Below, piece after piece: positions 12,290-22,462 of a stretch of 64,000 nucleotides of DNA. Below the pieces are notes generated by a model. The model was not told the origin of the DNA and searched no databases. It saw only the letters and a program-made list of their open reading frames with translations. The translations under genes and the position numbers were made by a program. The stretch spans positions 866,501 to 930,500 of the forward strand of contig NC_066370.1 in NCBI RefSeq assembly GCF_013377495.2, in the 5' to 3' direction. Position 1 is the stretch's first letter; each line of letters opens with the position of its first letter. Origin of the DNA: Cygnus atratus. Its lineage: Eukaryota > Chordata > Aves > Anseriformes > Anatidae.

Positions 12290-12850
12290 AAATGGTGAGT
12301 TTACTTGAGAATGGCACATCCTTTGTGCACATTGATTATAAAACCCATCAATTGTCAATTCAGTTAAATGTTAAAGTTCTAATACATCAAAAGTGCATAG
12401 GGGAGCTGACCTGGGCTAAGAAAGCATTTTATGTAGGAATATTAATGGAGTTCTTCTGCAGCCGCCTCATGTACTTCAGATTGGAAACCTCTGAACCAAA
12501 GCCGATTGACAATAACAGATTTGGAAAGGAAGATGCTTTTAAATTACCTCCTCTCCATTTAATCAGACAAGCAACCTCTGAATCGCAAGCTGTAGGTGAA
12601 TGTTTAAGAGAACATTCTTTATATAGTTAGCTGAACCATGCCCAAGAGCGCCCACTGACAGCTTTCCTATTACCAGAAGGACAATGAATCATATGAACTT
12701 TGCTGACACACATGCCATAATAATTGTTACATTTTCTTTTAGAATATATCCTTGGGCTCGCTTTTGGCCTCACCTTAAAGGTGACAGCTTGTAAGCTACA
12801 TAACCTAGCCTGCCACTAAATCATCAATAACCTTTTATAAAATATCCTGT
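12290..12850. promoter_or_regulatory. Candidate conserved non-coding element
   Basis: The block has no simple repeats or transposon signature and a dense mixture of words such as TGACAG, AATCA and ATTAA. The string AGCGCCCACTG (12647-12657) resembles one half of the reverse-complemented CTCF motif, but the other half matches poorly. A 112-codon plus frame (12292-12630) spans the first half and has no known domain, so I prefer a regulatory reading. Conservation was not testable. Confidence 0.28.
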
Positions 12851-13520
12851 AATAATTTAGTAGTGCATTGGTCCTGATCCTAATGGAATCAGACATCAGC
12901 AGTTATGCTATTTCCTCATGGATTCTGGATTCTTCTATTGAACATTTGTTAAAACAGTTGTTCATCTACAGTGTACATATTCCTGCCAAGCTTCATGGAA
13001 ATATTTCTATTCATTATTTTTTAATGTCAATTCTCAGTAGAAATTCATCTTTTGTGTTTGGAACTCAGTTTGGTGCTATATAGACATCTTTGTTTCATAA
13101 AGCAAACATAGTTATATATATTAAAACATATGCATCCTCATTCCCTTCAGGTTAATGGCCAAATTTTCACTGCAGCTTTTCAAGTAAGAACATAAGGTAA
13201 AGTTTTCTATTTTTCTATATCAAAGCCCTATTAAATCTTTCATGTTCAAAAGCATACTTTAGACAATTGACATTCAAGTCCACTCTATTTTTCTCTGCTG
13301 AATGCTCTAAAAGAGATTTTTGGAAGTATTAGTGCATTTTGGATGTTACTATGATACTTATATTCATAATTGTTATTAACAATATATGTATTGTTATACT
13401 GGAACTTCTGTTCTGAAAATATTCTCATTGAAACAATATGATCATTACTTTTTCCTTAATCATGGTAAATGTTTAGCAGTAGAACTGGTGACAGTAATTT
13501 TATTAGAGATTTACAATAGA
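12851..13520. other. Unique non-coding DNA with inverted SOX-like sites
   Basis: No gene is seen. At 13369-13383 the sequence ATTGTTATTAACAAT is a perfect inverted repeat of the SOX core ATTGTT around ATT, and a further ATTGTT lies at 13390-13395. The 71-codon plus frame (12868-13083) has no recognised product. Confidence 0.5.
13369..13395. repeat. Inverted ATTGTT pair plus third copy
   Basis: The pair is ATTGTTA, T, TAACAAT (7-bp arms, one central base), followed six bases later by another ATTGTT. ATTGTT/AACAAT is the core bound by SOX HMG-box factors, some of which bind as dimers to paired sites. The orientation here is the reverse of the usual SOX9 dimer element, so function is uncertain. 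Confidence 0.7.
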
Positions 13521-13685
13521 TCTTAGCTAGTATTTACCAGTTGTGGCACCTGGTGTCCTAGAGTCCCTTCCACATTTTTTTCAGGTTGGTACAGCCTTGA
13601 TGTGCGTGGTGGTGGGTACTGCCTGCAGACCACCCCTGTCAAACCTGACACGTGGCCATAGGAATGTCTTTGTAATTCCTTGCAG

Positions 13686-13790
13686 GCTGTGGCCTCAGAA
13701 GTAAGGAATACCCCGAATCTGCTCACCTGGGTGTCCCTGAGGAAGGTCAGATGCCACATGAGGAGCTGCAAGAACAACAGTCCTCTGAAG
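13686..13790 (+). other. Exon-shaped segment (weak candidate)
   Basis: The segment is preceded by TTCCTTGCAG (ending 13685), a passable acceptor, and followed by GTATGG after CTGAAG, a passable donor. It is 105 bases long, exactly 35 codons, and open in the frame starting at its first base. The translation is basic and contains several Cys and Arg residues but matches no family I recognise. Signals this weak arise often by chance in 64 kb. A lncRNA exon is an equally possible reading. Confidence 0.12.
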
Positions 13791-13930
13791 GTATGGCTGA
13801 TTGCCACCAAAGACAGCACAGGAGAGATGAAAAATCACCTATCAGTCAGATGCAGTTGGGTGCCTTAAAGGCTTGTCAGAGTACTTACCTACGTAATGTT
13901 ATGTGTCTGATTTAACCAGTGAAGTTCTAA
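13791..13930. other. Non-coding flank of the exon-shaped segment
   Basis: No feature is seen. The plus frame that runs through the preceding segment ends here with a stop at 13868. Confidence 0.4.
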
Positions 13931-13953
13931 CACATGTAGCTGGGCTACATGTG
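13931..13953. repeat. Perfect 10-bp inverted repeat, 3-nt loop
   Basis: CACATGTAGC (13931-13940) and GCTACATGTG (13944-13953) are exact reverse complements around TGG. Each arm contains ACATGT, itself a palindrome. This is the longest perfect short-loop stem I found outside simple repeats. It is too short for a miRNA precursor. Confidence 0.9.
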
Positions 13954-15848
13954 CAGCTAATAAGTTCCTCCAGAGCTGGAACAGCTCTGTCAGTTTCCAT
14001 GGTTGTTCTACATTGAAGACTTCTATGATTAGGTTTAAATGTCCATGATAGGTTTAAATTATGATTAACATGAAATTCATCTCCATGTAAAGAAAAGCTG
14101 GTATTTATTTCTTAAAATAATTGCAGTTAAAGTCAGAAGTGTTGTTGGATGTCAGTTTTCTGAAAAAATGTTGGATTTTGTCCAGCATGAATTATTCTGT
14201 GAAATTCATTTCTACTTAATTTTATAATTTTAAAGTTTTGTTAATATAGCCTATATTTTGCTATAAGGAAAATGACAACAAAATGCAAGGGTACTAACTT
14301 TGTTTAATTCCTTTATATATGCCTTTCAAAGTCAGTATATTTCTAGGTCTGCCCAATAAAGAAAAGCCTTACGTAACAGTGTTACTCTTGACCTTCTTCA
14401 AAGACTCAGTAGATGCCATGTCTGGAGCTGTAGATGTGGGTAGATGCAAGAATTGACCAGGATATGATTCCTCCTGGTCAATATGAGGCTTGAAACCTTC
14501 ACAGTTTCAGCCTAAGAAAACACATCCTCCCTTTTCTCCTCCGTCTCCCCAGAATGTCTTTCAATAAAGATCCCCACATTTTTCTTGAAATCTCCAAACC
14601 TCAGGTGTCCACAAAAGCTTCGGTATCCATCAGTGTTTCACCAGACATTCAGTAGTTTTTGATTTTCTGAGCCTACATCCTGCCTGGTCACAGAACTTTT
14701 CCAGACTGTGACTAAATACTCACAGGAACAGCAAATACCTAATTTCCTTTTCCCCTTGTTATGAGACCCTCTATCCTCAACTCTCTGGTCTTTCATTTTC
14801 TCCTCCCTACACTTGTCTTTTCTCATGTGTGCACATCTTGTCTTCATCTTTCTTTTCTTTCCTAACAATCTACTTCAGTTGTAATTTCACTTTTCCTCAC
14901 CTTTCTCCCTGAGATAACTTACTGTATCTCATGTATGATTATGTACATGTATAATTAAGTAAAGACGTGAATAAATAGGCATCAAGGTAATTGAGAGACT
15001 TGACTGTGATCTCTGTTTTCCAACCTTCCTATTGGCTATTTGTGGTCACTTTCTGCTTTTGCTATTTCATATCAGTATCTTGTATTTTTTACCGTTTGAG
15101 TACATTGATTCATTTGGTAATTCTATTCAAATAAAAAAGGAAGAATCACATTCCATTGTAGTTCTCGTATGCACCTGAGTTACTGCTTATTTCTTTAGCC
15201 AAAATTAGGAGAAATGTTTGAGTTGTCTTCTCTAAAGAACATGTCCTAATGAACACTATGTGATTGGGAAATACATAAAAGTCATAAAGCCTCTTTGAGA
15301 TGCAGCTCCTTCTAGTATTCCCACTGGAGCAGTATGTCACTGGCATTATGGGCAAGGCTTGAAAAGGCCACTTAAGCATTATGTAGTTTTCTGCTTTATT
15401 TCTAACACATGATGTTCTCTCTCTCTCTCTTTGAAATAAGAATGCCAATTTATTTCATGCAATCTAATCATTTTCCCAAGTATTTTTCAGTCTACAGAAT
15501 GATACCTACAATAAATACAGTTATCTCTTTCATAGAGGTTGTTTTGAACTCTTAATCACGGGTTAAATATTTCAATGTGTTGCGATAATATCTGGTATCT
15601 CACTATTTAACCTATTTTGCAATATTTTGATAACATTCTATTTATGCAACTGCAAGTCTTTCTCAAACATCAACAAGAATGCAAAGTAAGCATTTTGCTT
15701 TGCAGGAGGAAAACTGGCTTAGTGTTTCTAGTTCCTCAAGTACAAACTGATGAAACAATTGGACTATGTAACTTGCCATTGAAAAAGAGTTAGGACTGAT
15801 TTATTTGCAAATATTCAGTGTCCTAGAGGTCTGAAAGCATCAACTGAC
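13954..15848. other. Unique non-coding DNA
   Basis: No gene is seen. A pyrimidine-rich stretch runs over about 14520-14620 and again over 14720-14910. The 100-codon minus frame at 15146-15448 begins with an Arg/Glu run produced by the (TC)n tract at 15416-15430. Nothing else stands out. Confidence 0.5.
15416..15430 (+). repeat. (TC)7 microsatellite
   Basis: Alternating TC over 15 bases. Confidence 0.95.
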
Positions 15849-15864
15849 TTTTTTTTTTTTTTTT
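15849..15864 (+). repeat. T16 homopolymer just upstream of the CR1
   Basis: Sixteen T, about 40 bases before the first CR1-like sequence. CR1 elements do not carry poly(A)/poly(T) ends, so it is probably independent of the element. Confidence 0.95.
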
Positions 15865-15881
15865 GGCAACTAATGGAATAT

Positions 15882-15904
15882 TATACAGGTATACAGGTAT
15901 ACAG
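15882..15904 (+). repeat. 8-bp tandem repeat abutting the CR1 5' end
   Basis: The unit TATACAGG is repeated nearly three times (15882-15889, 15890-15897, 15898-15904). It ends where CR1 similarity appears to start, so it may be pre-existing target DNA or a product of local slippage at the integration breakpoint. Confidence 0.85.
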
Positions 15905-15955
15905 TTCTCTGGGTGACGAATTGGCTGAATGGCTGGGTCCAAGGGATTGTTGTGA

Positions 15956-16800
15956 ATGGAATTAAATTTGATTGGTAGCCACTCACTACTGGTGTTCTCC
16001 AGAACAAGGGGGCCAGTTTTATTTAACATTTTTATGAATGATCTGGTTAAGGGTATGTTTGCTGATGATACCCAGCTAGTCAGGACCGTTGATCTGCTTG
16101 AGGGCAGGGACGTTTTGCAGAGGGATTTGGGTGGGCTGGATCAATGGTCTGGGTCCATCGTATGAAATTCAGCAAGAGTAAGTTCCAGGTCCTGCATTTG
16201 GATCATAACAACCCGATGCAGTGATATAGGCCTGGGTCAGCATGGTTGGAAAGCTGTGCCGCAGAAAAGGACCTGAGGGTGCTGGGCGGCAGCAGGCTGA
16301 ATGTGAGCCAGCAGTGTGCCCAGGTGGCCAAGAAGGCTAATGGCATCCTGGCCTGCCTCAGAAATAGTGTGGCCAGCAGGACTAGAGAAGGGTTTGTGAC
16401 TCTGTACTCAGCACTGGAGAGACTGATGGGCCCCTCACTACAGGAAGGATATTGAGTTGCTCAAGAATGTGCAGAGAAGAGCAACAAAGCTGGTGAAGGG
16501 ACTAGAAATCGAGGCTTATGAGGAGCAACTGAAGGCACTGGAGTTCTTTATTCTGGAGAAGTGGAGGCTGACGGGAGACCTCTTCACTGTCTACAACTAC
16601 CTGAAAGAGGTTGCAATGAGGAGGGTTTTGGTCTCTTTTCTCAGGTGGCAAGTGATAGGATGTGAGAAAATAGTCTCAAGTTGTGCCATGGGAGGTTTAG
16701 ACTGGATATCAGGAAGAATTTCTTCACTGAGAGTGTGGTTAAGCATTGGGATGGTCTATACACGGAACTGGTGGAATCTCCATCCCTGGAGGTATTTAAG
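15956..16800 (+). pseudogene. CR1 ORF2 remnant (reverse transcriptase / C-terminus), outer copy
   Basis: In life ORF2 encodes the endonuclease-reverse transcriptase that copies CR1 RNA at the target site. Three pieces survive in shifted frames. The first, 15956-16165, contains the RT catalytic box FADD (codons at 16058-16069), preceded by the FNIFMNDL motif. The second, 16246-16455, contains the AEKDL and SQQCAQVAKKANGIL motifs. The third starts at 16457 and contains QRRATKLVKGLE and LEKWRLTGDL. About 20 bases are missing just before FADD without loss of frame. With the upstream RT motifs absent and the frame broken, it cannot be functional. Confidence 0.85.
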
Positions 16801-16808
16801 AGGTATTT
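16790..16808 (+). repeat. 8-bp duplication at the 5' junction of the nested CR1
   Basis: AGGTATTT occurs at 16790-16797 (host CR1 sequence) and again at 16801-16808, directly before inner CR1 similarity begins at about 16809. The second copy is probably filler DNA made at the 5' junction by slippage or template switching during integration, but coincidence cannot be excluded. Confidence 0.6.
16798..16804 (+). repeat. Candidate target-site duplication, left copy
   Basis: AAGAGGT here is repeated exactly at 17457-17463, on the other side of the inner CR1. CR1 insertions typically have no or very short duplications, so this 7-bp match is suggestive rather than proven. Confidence 0.5.
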
Positions 16809-17457
16809 CTGAACATGAGCCAGCAGTGTGCCCAGGTGGCCAAGAAGGCCAATGGCATCCTGGCTTGTATCAGGAATAGTGTAGCCAGCAGGGCCAGGGA
16901 GGTGATCGTCCCCCTGTACTCTGCTCTGGTGAGGCCACACCTTGAGTACTGTGTTCAGTTTTGGGTCCCTCTCTACCAGAAAGACATTGAGGCCCTGGAG
17001 TTTGCTCAGAGAAGGGCTACGAAGCTGGTGAAAGGCCTGGAACACAAGTTCTGTGAGGAGCTGCTGAGGGAACTGGGGTTATTTAGTCTGGAGAAGAGGA
17101 GGCTCAGGGGAGACCTTATTACTCTCTACAACTACCTGAAAGGAACTTTGTGGGGAGCTGGTCGTTGGCCTCTTCTCGCAGATAACTAGCAATAGGACTA
17201 GAGGGAATAACCTCAGGTTGCACCAGGGGAGGTTTGGATTGAAAATTAGGAGAAATTTCTTCTTAGAAAGAGTAGTTGGACATTGGAACAGGTTGCCCAG
17301 GGAGGTAGTGGAGTCACCATCCCTGGGGGTGTTTAAGGAAAGGCTGGACTTGGTGCTTAGGGACATGGTTTAATGGGTGATATTGGTAGTAGGATGATGG
17401 TTGGACCAGATGATCTTGGAGGTCTTTTCCAACTTTAATGATTCTAAGATTCTATGA
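16809..17457 (+). mobile_element. Inner CR1 element nested in the outer CR1
   Basis: A second CR1, same orientation, 5'-truncated to about 650 bases. It starts with CTGAACATGAGCCAGCAG, homologous to 16293-16311 of the outer copy, and repeats the outer copy's C-terminal ORF2 region with clear divergence. It then runs on through the 3' untranslated region to a typical CR1 3' end: GATGATCTTGGAGGTCTTTTCC near 17411 and the octamer-type terminal repeat ATTCTAAG/ATTCTATG at 17441-17456. It has no poly(A), as expected for CR1. Because it splits the outer element, it must be the younger insertion. Confidence 0.88.
16815..17189 (+). pseudogene. CR1 ORF2 C-terminal remnant, inner copy
   Basis: This 124-codon open stretch matches the C-terminal end of CR1 ORF2: SQQCAQVAKKANGIL, VRPHLEYCVQFW, RRATKLVKGLEHK and SLEKRRLRGDL motifs in order. 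The RT catalytic motifs lie upstream of the truncation and are absent. The frame stops at 17189, before the usual ORF2 end. Remaining C-terminal sequence (NRLPREVVESPS-type, about 17284-17320) survives in another frame, so a frameshift has occurred. It is non-functional. Confidence 0.85.
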
Positions 17458-17463
17458 AGAGGT
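17457..17463 (+). repeat. Candidate target-site duplication, right copy
   Basis: AAGAGGT, identical to 16798-16804. Its first base overlaps the last base of the inner CR1 terminal repeat (ATTCTATGA). Confidence 0.5.
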
Positions 17464-17576
17464 GTGTGGGCATGGCACTAAGGGACATGGTTTAGTGATG
17501 GGACTCAGCTGGTCAGGTTAACAGTTGGTCTTGGTGATCTTGAATGTCTTTTCCAACTTAGATGATTCTATGATTA
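17458..17576 (+). mobile_element. Outer CR1 element, 3' portion
   Basis: Sequence after the inner element continues the outer CR1 from where it stopped: AGAGGTGTGTGGGCATGGC, then GGGACATGGTTTAGTGATGG, then GATCTTGAATGTCTTTTCC and a terminal GATGATTCTATGATT at about 17561-17575. Joining 16804 to this point gives the normal CR1 order (end of ORF2, then 3' UTR), which is the main evidence for nesting rather than simple tandem duplication. Confidence 0.88.
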
Positions 17577-20500
17577 TTAATCGTGCTCTTTAATTTACTT
17601 CATGACCCTTCAGCCACTAGTATAAGCCAGTAGCTGGGCATACTGTTATAAGTCCGATACAATTATAAAAGTAGTACACCGAGTACCAGAGTCACTGAAG
17701 AGACAGTGTGAAGAATTTACTATAAGGGAGGAAGCAGTTAAACAGCAACAAATTAAATTTAATCAGTCATGATGCATACTTTCTAGATATTTTTTTTTAA
17801 TATCTTAATTTAGTTTGCAATTAATTATGTACTTATTTTGTCAAATGAATTACCAAACTTGTATTCTAGCTGCCTATAATAACAAAGGCCTTTACTGTTA
17901 GCTGAATTCTGGTATGTAACCCAGGAGATTTTATGAACAGTGAAAATGTAATCATTTTTAAATAATGCAGAAGCCCAGGTGTTGCCATGTTACATGCACA
18001 AGTCAGAGGTTATAGTGAAAATATAATCTTTATGTTCACTTATCTTGGATGGAAATCCTTAGGTCAGCTGCTAATGACCTTGAGGTCAGCAGCACATAGC
18101 CAGGTACAGCTCAGAAGCACCCTGGTTTCTTTTCATTTCTCAAGTCCATTTAAGAAACCAGAGAGGAACAGAAAAACCTCAAGAGACTTTCCCAAGACTG
18201 GTTACTGCAACACAGAGAAACCACATTAACCTCTATGGAGGATGATTATGATGCGTCTTTACAAAGACACTTCACTATAGGAAATACCCTGTAATGAAAA
18301 TTATTTTGTATCTGTATGGTCAAGATACAATGGTAAGAAATTAAAATACTGGTTATCAAATAAAAGATCAAAAAACATAGGTATTTATACCCTTCAAACA
18401 GATTTTTTTTTCTTTTTGCACAGCACTAGAAAAGTTACAAAAACATCTTCAATAAGACTGTGCAAAGCAGTGAACCATATCTCAAACCTAGAGTGAACTG
18501 GAATCCATTAGCAATTCAAGCTGTATTCATCTATATATTTTATCATTTTTGTACTTCTAATACTCATTTCTACATGTAAAACTATTCTCTTTTCTTTAGG
18601 GCAGCTAGAGAATGGCCTGTTTTTATGCTCATTCCCACCCACCTCCAGTCATGGAAATAACACAGAAAACGCTATTTTCTGTCTCTGTGGTTGCACAAAT
18701 ATATTGTTTTAGAGTCCTGCTACTTGCCCCTTCAGAAGGAAAAAAGCTTGGGTGGACAAGTGTGGGTGGTAGATGGTTGCTGAAGCACAGCCTCAAGACC
18801 ATGAGCATTTATAGCTCCATCCTTCCCATAGGTATGGGTAGCTATTTTTAAAAGAGAAAAATCATGTAATCATATTTGTAAGGTACAGTAAATACTCAGA
18901 ATTGTTCCACATTTATTGCCATGGCTAAAAATGGCTATTGCTGTCTGCCAGTCAAGAAACTGTCAGACCATGAAATGGCCAATTATTCTATCCTCCTCTG
19001 GAATGTTTTCAGGTTGAAAAAATATTTTTTAATAAAAAAATAACAACCAACAACATAAATTCTCCAAAACTGACAATGAGCATTCTCTTACAGCAAACAA
19101 AAGATACCCTCTTTCTCCTAAAAAACTGAAGTGGGCTGCTTCTGTCTTCTCTGTAGTCTCTACATCCCCGTCAGGCGGGTCATGGTGGCTCAGAAATACT
19201 GGTGTAAAGCAATAGAAATGCCTCCCATTTGTATGCCTATGAAAAACATGGCAACCTATTTTACCTATCCAAGGAGCAGAAAATTCCATCTTTTGGACTG
19301 AAGGATGTCAGCAGTAAGCATATTAACACTTACTCACACATACAGTGTTATTCCTATGGTGTTTTGATATTAACTGCCCTGGGAAAAATTCCTGGGGTAT
19401 TCCTAGTGAAATGGCACTAAATAAATCTAATTTTAATGGAAGCTTAGATCTCTCCTGAGCCCTTTTTTCATCATGAGGTTTTAGCCATGCAGGATGGAGC
19501 CCATTAAACAGAAGAGCATTGAAACAATACTGCAGAACAGCGCAGTTTTACTCATTACTGAGAAGTTCTGGTATAAAGCTGGACATTTCTTGCAGGGTGG
19601 AATCTTTTCATTCTTGGTTTTGAAGTGGGGGAGAAGACAGCAGAAAGGGAGGAGGGGGAATCCTTTAATTGTTAGTGCAGGTTTTAAACTGACAAGCCTC
19701 AAAGGCAGAATACCGACTCTTTGATCTTAAAAGGGTTGTAAAAGGATGGTCTCACTTGTGTTTATTCAAATATTTGCAGGTAAACACTGATAATCTAAAC
19801 TGAGTCAAAGCTGCAGAATTTAGCATAAGTGATTTGCATATCAAGAGCCTCAAAATAAATACAAATTCAGAGATCTTAAATGTTGTCAAAAACTAATCAT
19901 GACTTGAAATTAAGTTGGGACTTGCTTATGTATGGAAGTCTGTGCTCAGGAAATGAAAGAATTCATTGGCAACCAATGGTCTAATTGACACGCTTAATCC
20001 CCTTGAAGAGGGCTGTGTGGTAGCTGCAGGTATCTGCAGTCATATACCTGGTGCTTTGGGGCACACCAAAAGCAAAAGGGCATCCTTGCAGGGCAGAGAA
20101 GAGCTGAGCAGATACATGGTGCACCCTTGCTGCCAGACACTATCCACTACTGGAGACATCCTTTGGAGAGAGTCTGTAGCTGATTCTTGTTAATTACAAA
20201 AAGAACTGCTTCTAGGGAGTGCTCTTGTAGATGACTTGCATTTCTTTGTTTCTGCGCAGAATTGTTAATTCTTGAAATATAGATTCTTGACAAGTTGTTT
20301 TTACTATTTTGGTAATTATTTGTGTTTCAAGTAAGGGTATCACAGTTTCTGAATTACTTGATTGTCTTCACAATCTATTTTTAGAACCTGATTCCTGCTA
20401 CTTATTTTATAGCTAATGACTTCTTGGCATAATTTTGTGTCTGTTATTTGACTGAAGGAATGTACATCCTGCATTAGCACTGGGACCCATTTGGAAGTAC

Positions 20501-22274
20501 AGATCCTTCACACTTCCTCTCCAAACGTGAGCAAAACTTGTCTGTGTTTTGGAAGTCTTCTGTGTATGCAAATGCTTAAACTGATGAAAGAAGACACTGA
20601 TAATTAGCATTTATCAAGTCAGATCACCCATACTGCCCAACTTAATGACCTAACATAAAAGTTTCAGCCTCTTGATTCCCTTGGGGGGAGCGTTTATGGC
20701 ATCAAAAAGTACAGAAGAGACTAGGAAATAATCTCAATTTCTTCAAAAAGTTACAGACTGCTTCTTTTGGTCTGAGCTGATATTGCAGTACTTGGAAGAG
20801 AAGATGATTATAATCTTACAGAATTAAATCAACACATCAGTTCTATTCCTTCTGGGTTTCTGTACTGGATTTTGCACGGACAGCAAAGCTCTGTAAGACT
20901 AAGACCAGTTTTGGACATTAAAAATATATTAATGACATGCTCCTGCACAAGGAAAACTTCAGTTTGACTTTTTCAGCTAGTCATTGCTTACTCAGATCCC
21001 TTTTCAAGTGTTGGTCAATATAAGATTTTTCTATTCTGATTGACACAAGGTAGTGTGCCCAAAATTTGAGCTGGTATTATTCTTCAGGTAATAAAAGTGG
21101 TATATTACCAGTCAATGCAGTGACTTACTAAATCATAGAAGGTGAGTGTATGTTTCAGTTCTCTAGAACCCAGTCTCCATGAAAAGTGAATGAATATCTA
21201 CTGAATCCAATGTGTCTTGGGCTGAGATTTTCATAGGAAATTGCACATTGCCACACTGAGCAGAGCAGTAAATTAGATACCTATTTTAAAGATATAAGTC
21301 TTAAAGAGCGAAATGAGAGTTTCTCTTTTTAGCAGTAATGTCCTGAGTTAGTTTGCTGTTAGTACAGTTACGTCAAGACATAATTGTATTTCAAATTCTT
21401 TACGATAAGAAGAGTTTTGAGATATAAGTAGCTCTTTTAAAATTCAACAATTAAAAAAATAATAATAATTGCTGGACAAATTTTTTTGAGAGTTTGTGGA
21501 AATTGTGTTTAATTTTTTTATTTGGAAGGGAAGACTAAAATCCTTTGGCTCCCTGGTAGGAAGCTCTGCCAGCACAGGGGAAAAGTAGGAGTGCTAACAG
21601 AAGCACTCAGCACCTACGTTACGCCAGCCCTGCACTTTGATGATGGTACTAAATTCTGACATTCAGAAAAACTTCTCTGCTGGTGTTGCCATAGTTCCCT
21701 GAGCTCAGCACCTGCAATCCAGCTGCCTCCCCACTGCGATGACTCATTGACATTTCAACACTAGACTTCGTCCACCTTATTGACTCTCTAACTTCCTGCT
21801 GTACTGCTTTATTCTTTGGCTCTCTGCACACTTTTCCCAGTCCGCTTCCACCAATTTTTTATTAGTCAGATGTCCACAACTCATCCAACTCTGAAATTTT
21901 CATTTTCCTTTAGGATATCTTACTAGTGGTTTTCCACCACTCTCCCCACACCTTCCCATCCCTTGTCCACAGAGCACACTTAGTGTGGTTTGAATATCTG
22001 GATGCCAAGAAATTTAATTTGGAGAACAAAATAATAACCAACAAGCAGTTACGCTTCCTAGTCATTAGTATTAGTCAGTATAACCCTGTTGCTGTCTGTG
22101 CGTTGTTCTATTTACTGAGGTACCCAAGTCTTTATTTTAATGTACATTTTTAATTTTAAAAGTGTATATGCTACAATATTTTATTAAAAGTGTGCAGTTC
22201 TTAGGTTTAGCTACTCTGTGCGCAGCTGGCCATTGTACACAAAAAAAGACCGTAGAAGTTGTTTTCACTTCATT
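17577..22274. other. Unique non-coding DNA
   Basis: No gene is supported. Open frames of 60-86 codons on both strands carry no recognised domain. I see no transposon ends or arrays. The sequence at about 21540-21980 is a little more GC-rich. Confidence 0.5.
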
Positions 22275-22296
22275 TGTGCTAAATATTTTTAGCACA
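22275..22296. repeat. 9-bp inverted repeat, 4-nt loop
   Basis: TGTGCTAAA (22275-22283) and TTTAGCACA (22288-22296) are exact reverse complements separated by TATT. It is followed by GTGCGTACGTA, a short run of alternating purine-pyrimidine. No functional context is visible. Confidence 0.88.
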
Positions 22297-22440
22297 CTGT
22301 GCGTACGTAGTCATTTCATTGTATTTCTTCAAGTTTTTTGACAATGTAAATTTAGTATTTTCTTCTTGCAGAGCTAAAGCACACTTGCAAAGTGTAGGTT
22401 GAAGATGACTGAAACTTTCACACTGTCACATACCCCCTCC

Positions 22441-22462
22441 TTTTTTTTTCTTTTTTTTTTTT
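22441..22462 (+). repeat. T-rich tract (T9 C T12)
   Basis: A 22-base thymine run broken by one C, following ACCCCCTCC. Confidence 0.95.

Larger units (their letters stand above)
15905..16804 (+). mobile_element. Outer CR1 element, 5' portion (truncated, interrupted)
   Basis: This is a CR1-clade non-LTR retrotransposon fragment in the plus orientation. Similarity starts about 15905 within ORF2, inside the reverse transcriptase region, so the 5' end of the element, ORF1 and the endonuclease are missing. This 5' truncation is usual for CR1. It then runs through the C-terminal part of ORF2 to GGAGGTATTTAAGAGGT at 16804. The element is interrupted there by another CR1 and resumes at 17458. Deletions relative to the inner copy (about 27 bases near 16425) and frameshifts show decay. 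The exact 5' edge is uncertain by about 15 bases. Confidence 0.9.

Noticed and set aside
16300..17345. Simple tandem duplication within one CR1
   Set aside because: The inner copy carries its own full 3' terminus, and the outer copy resumes after it. This fits nested insertion better.
16641..17366. Minus-strand open frames of 134 and 95 codons
   Set aside because: They are antisense shadows of the CR1 ORF2 remnants and 3' region.
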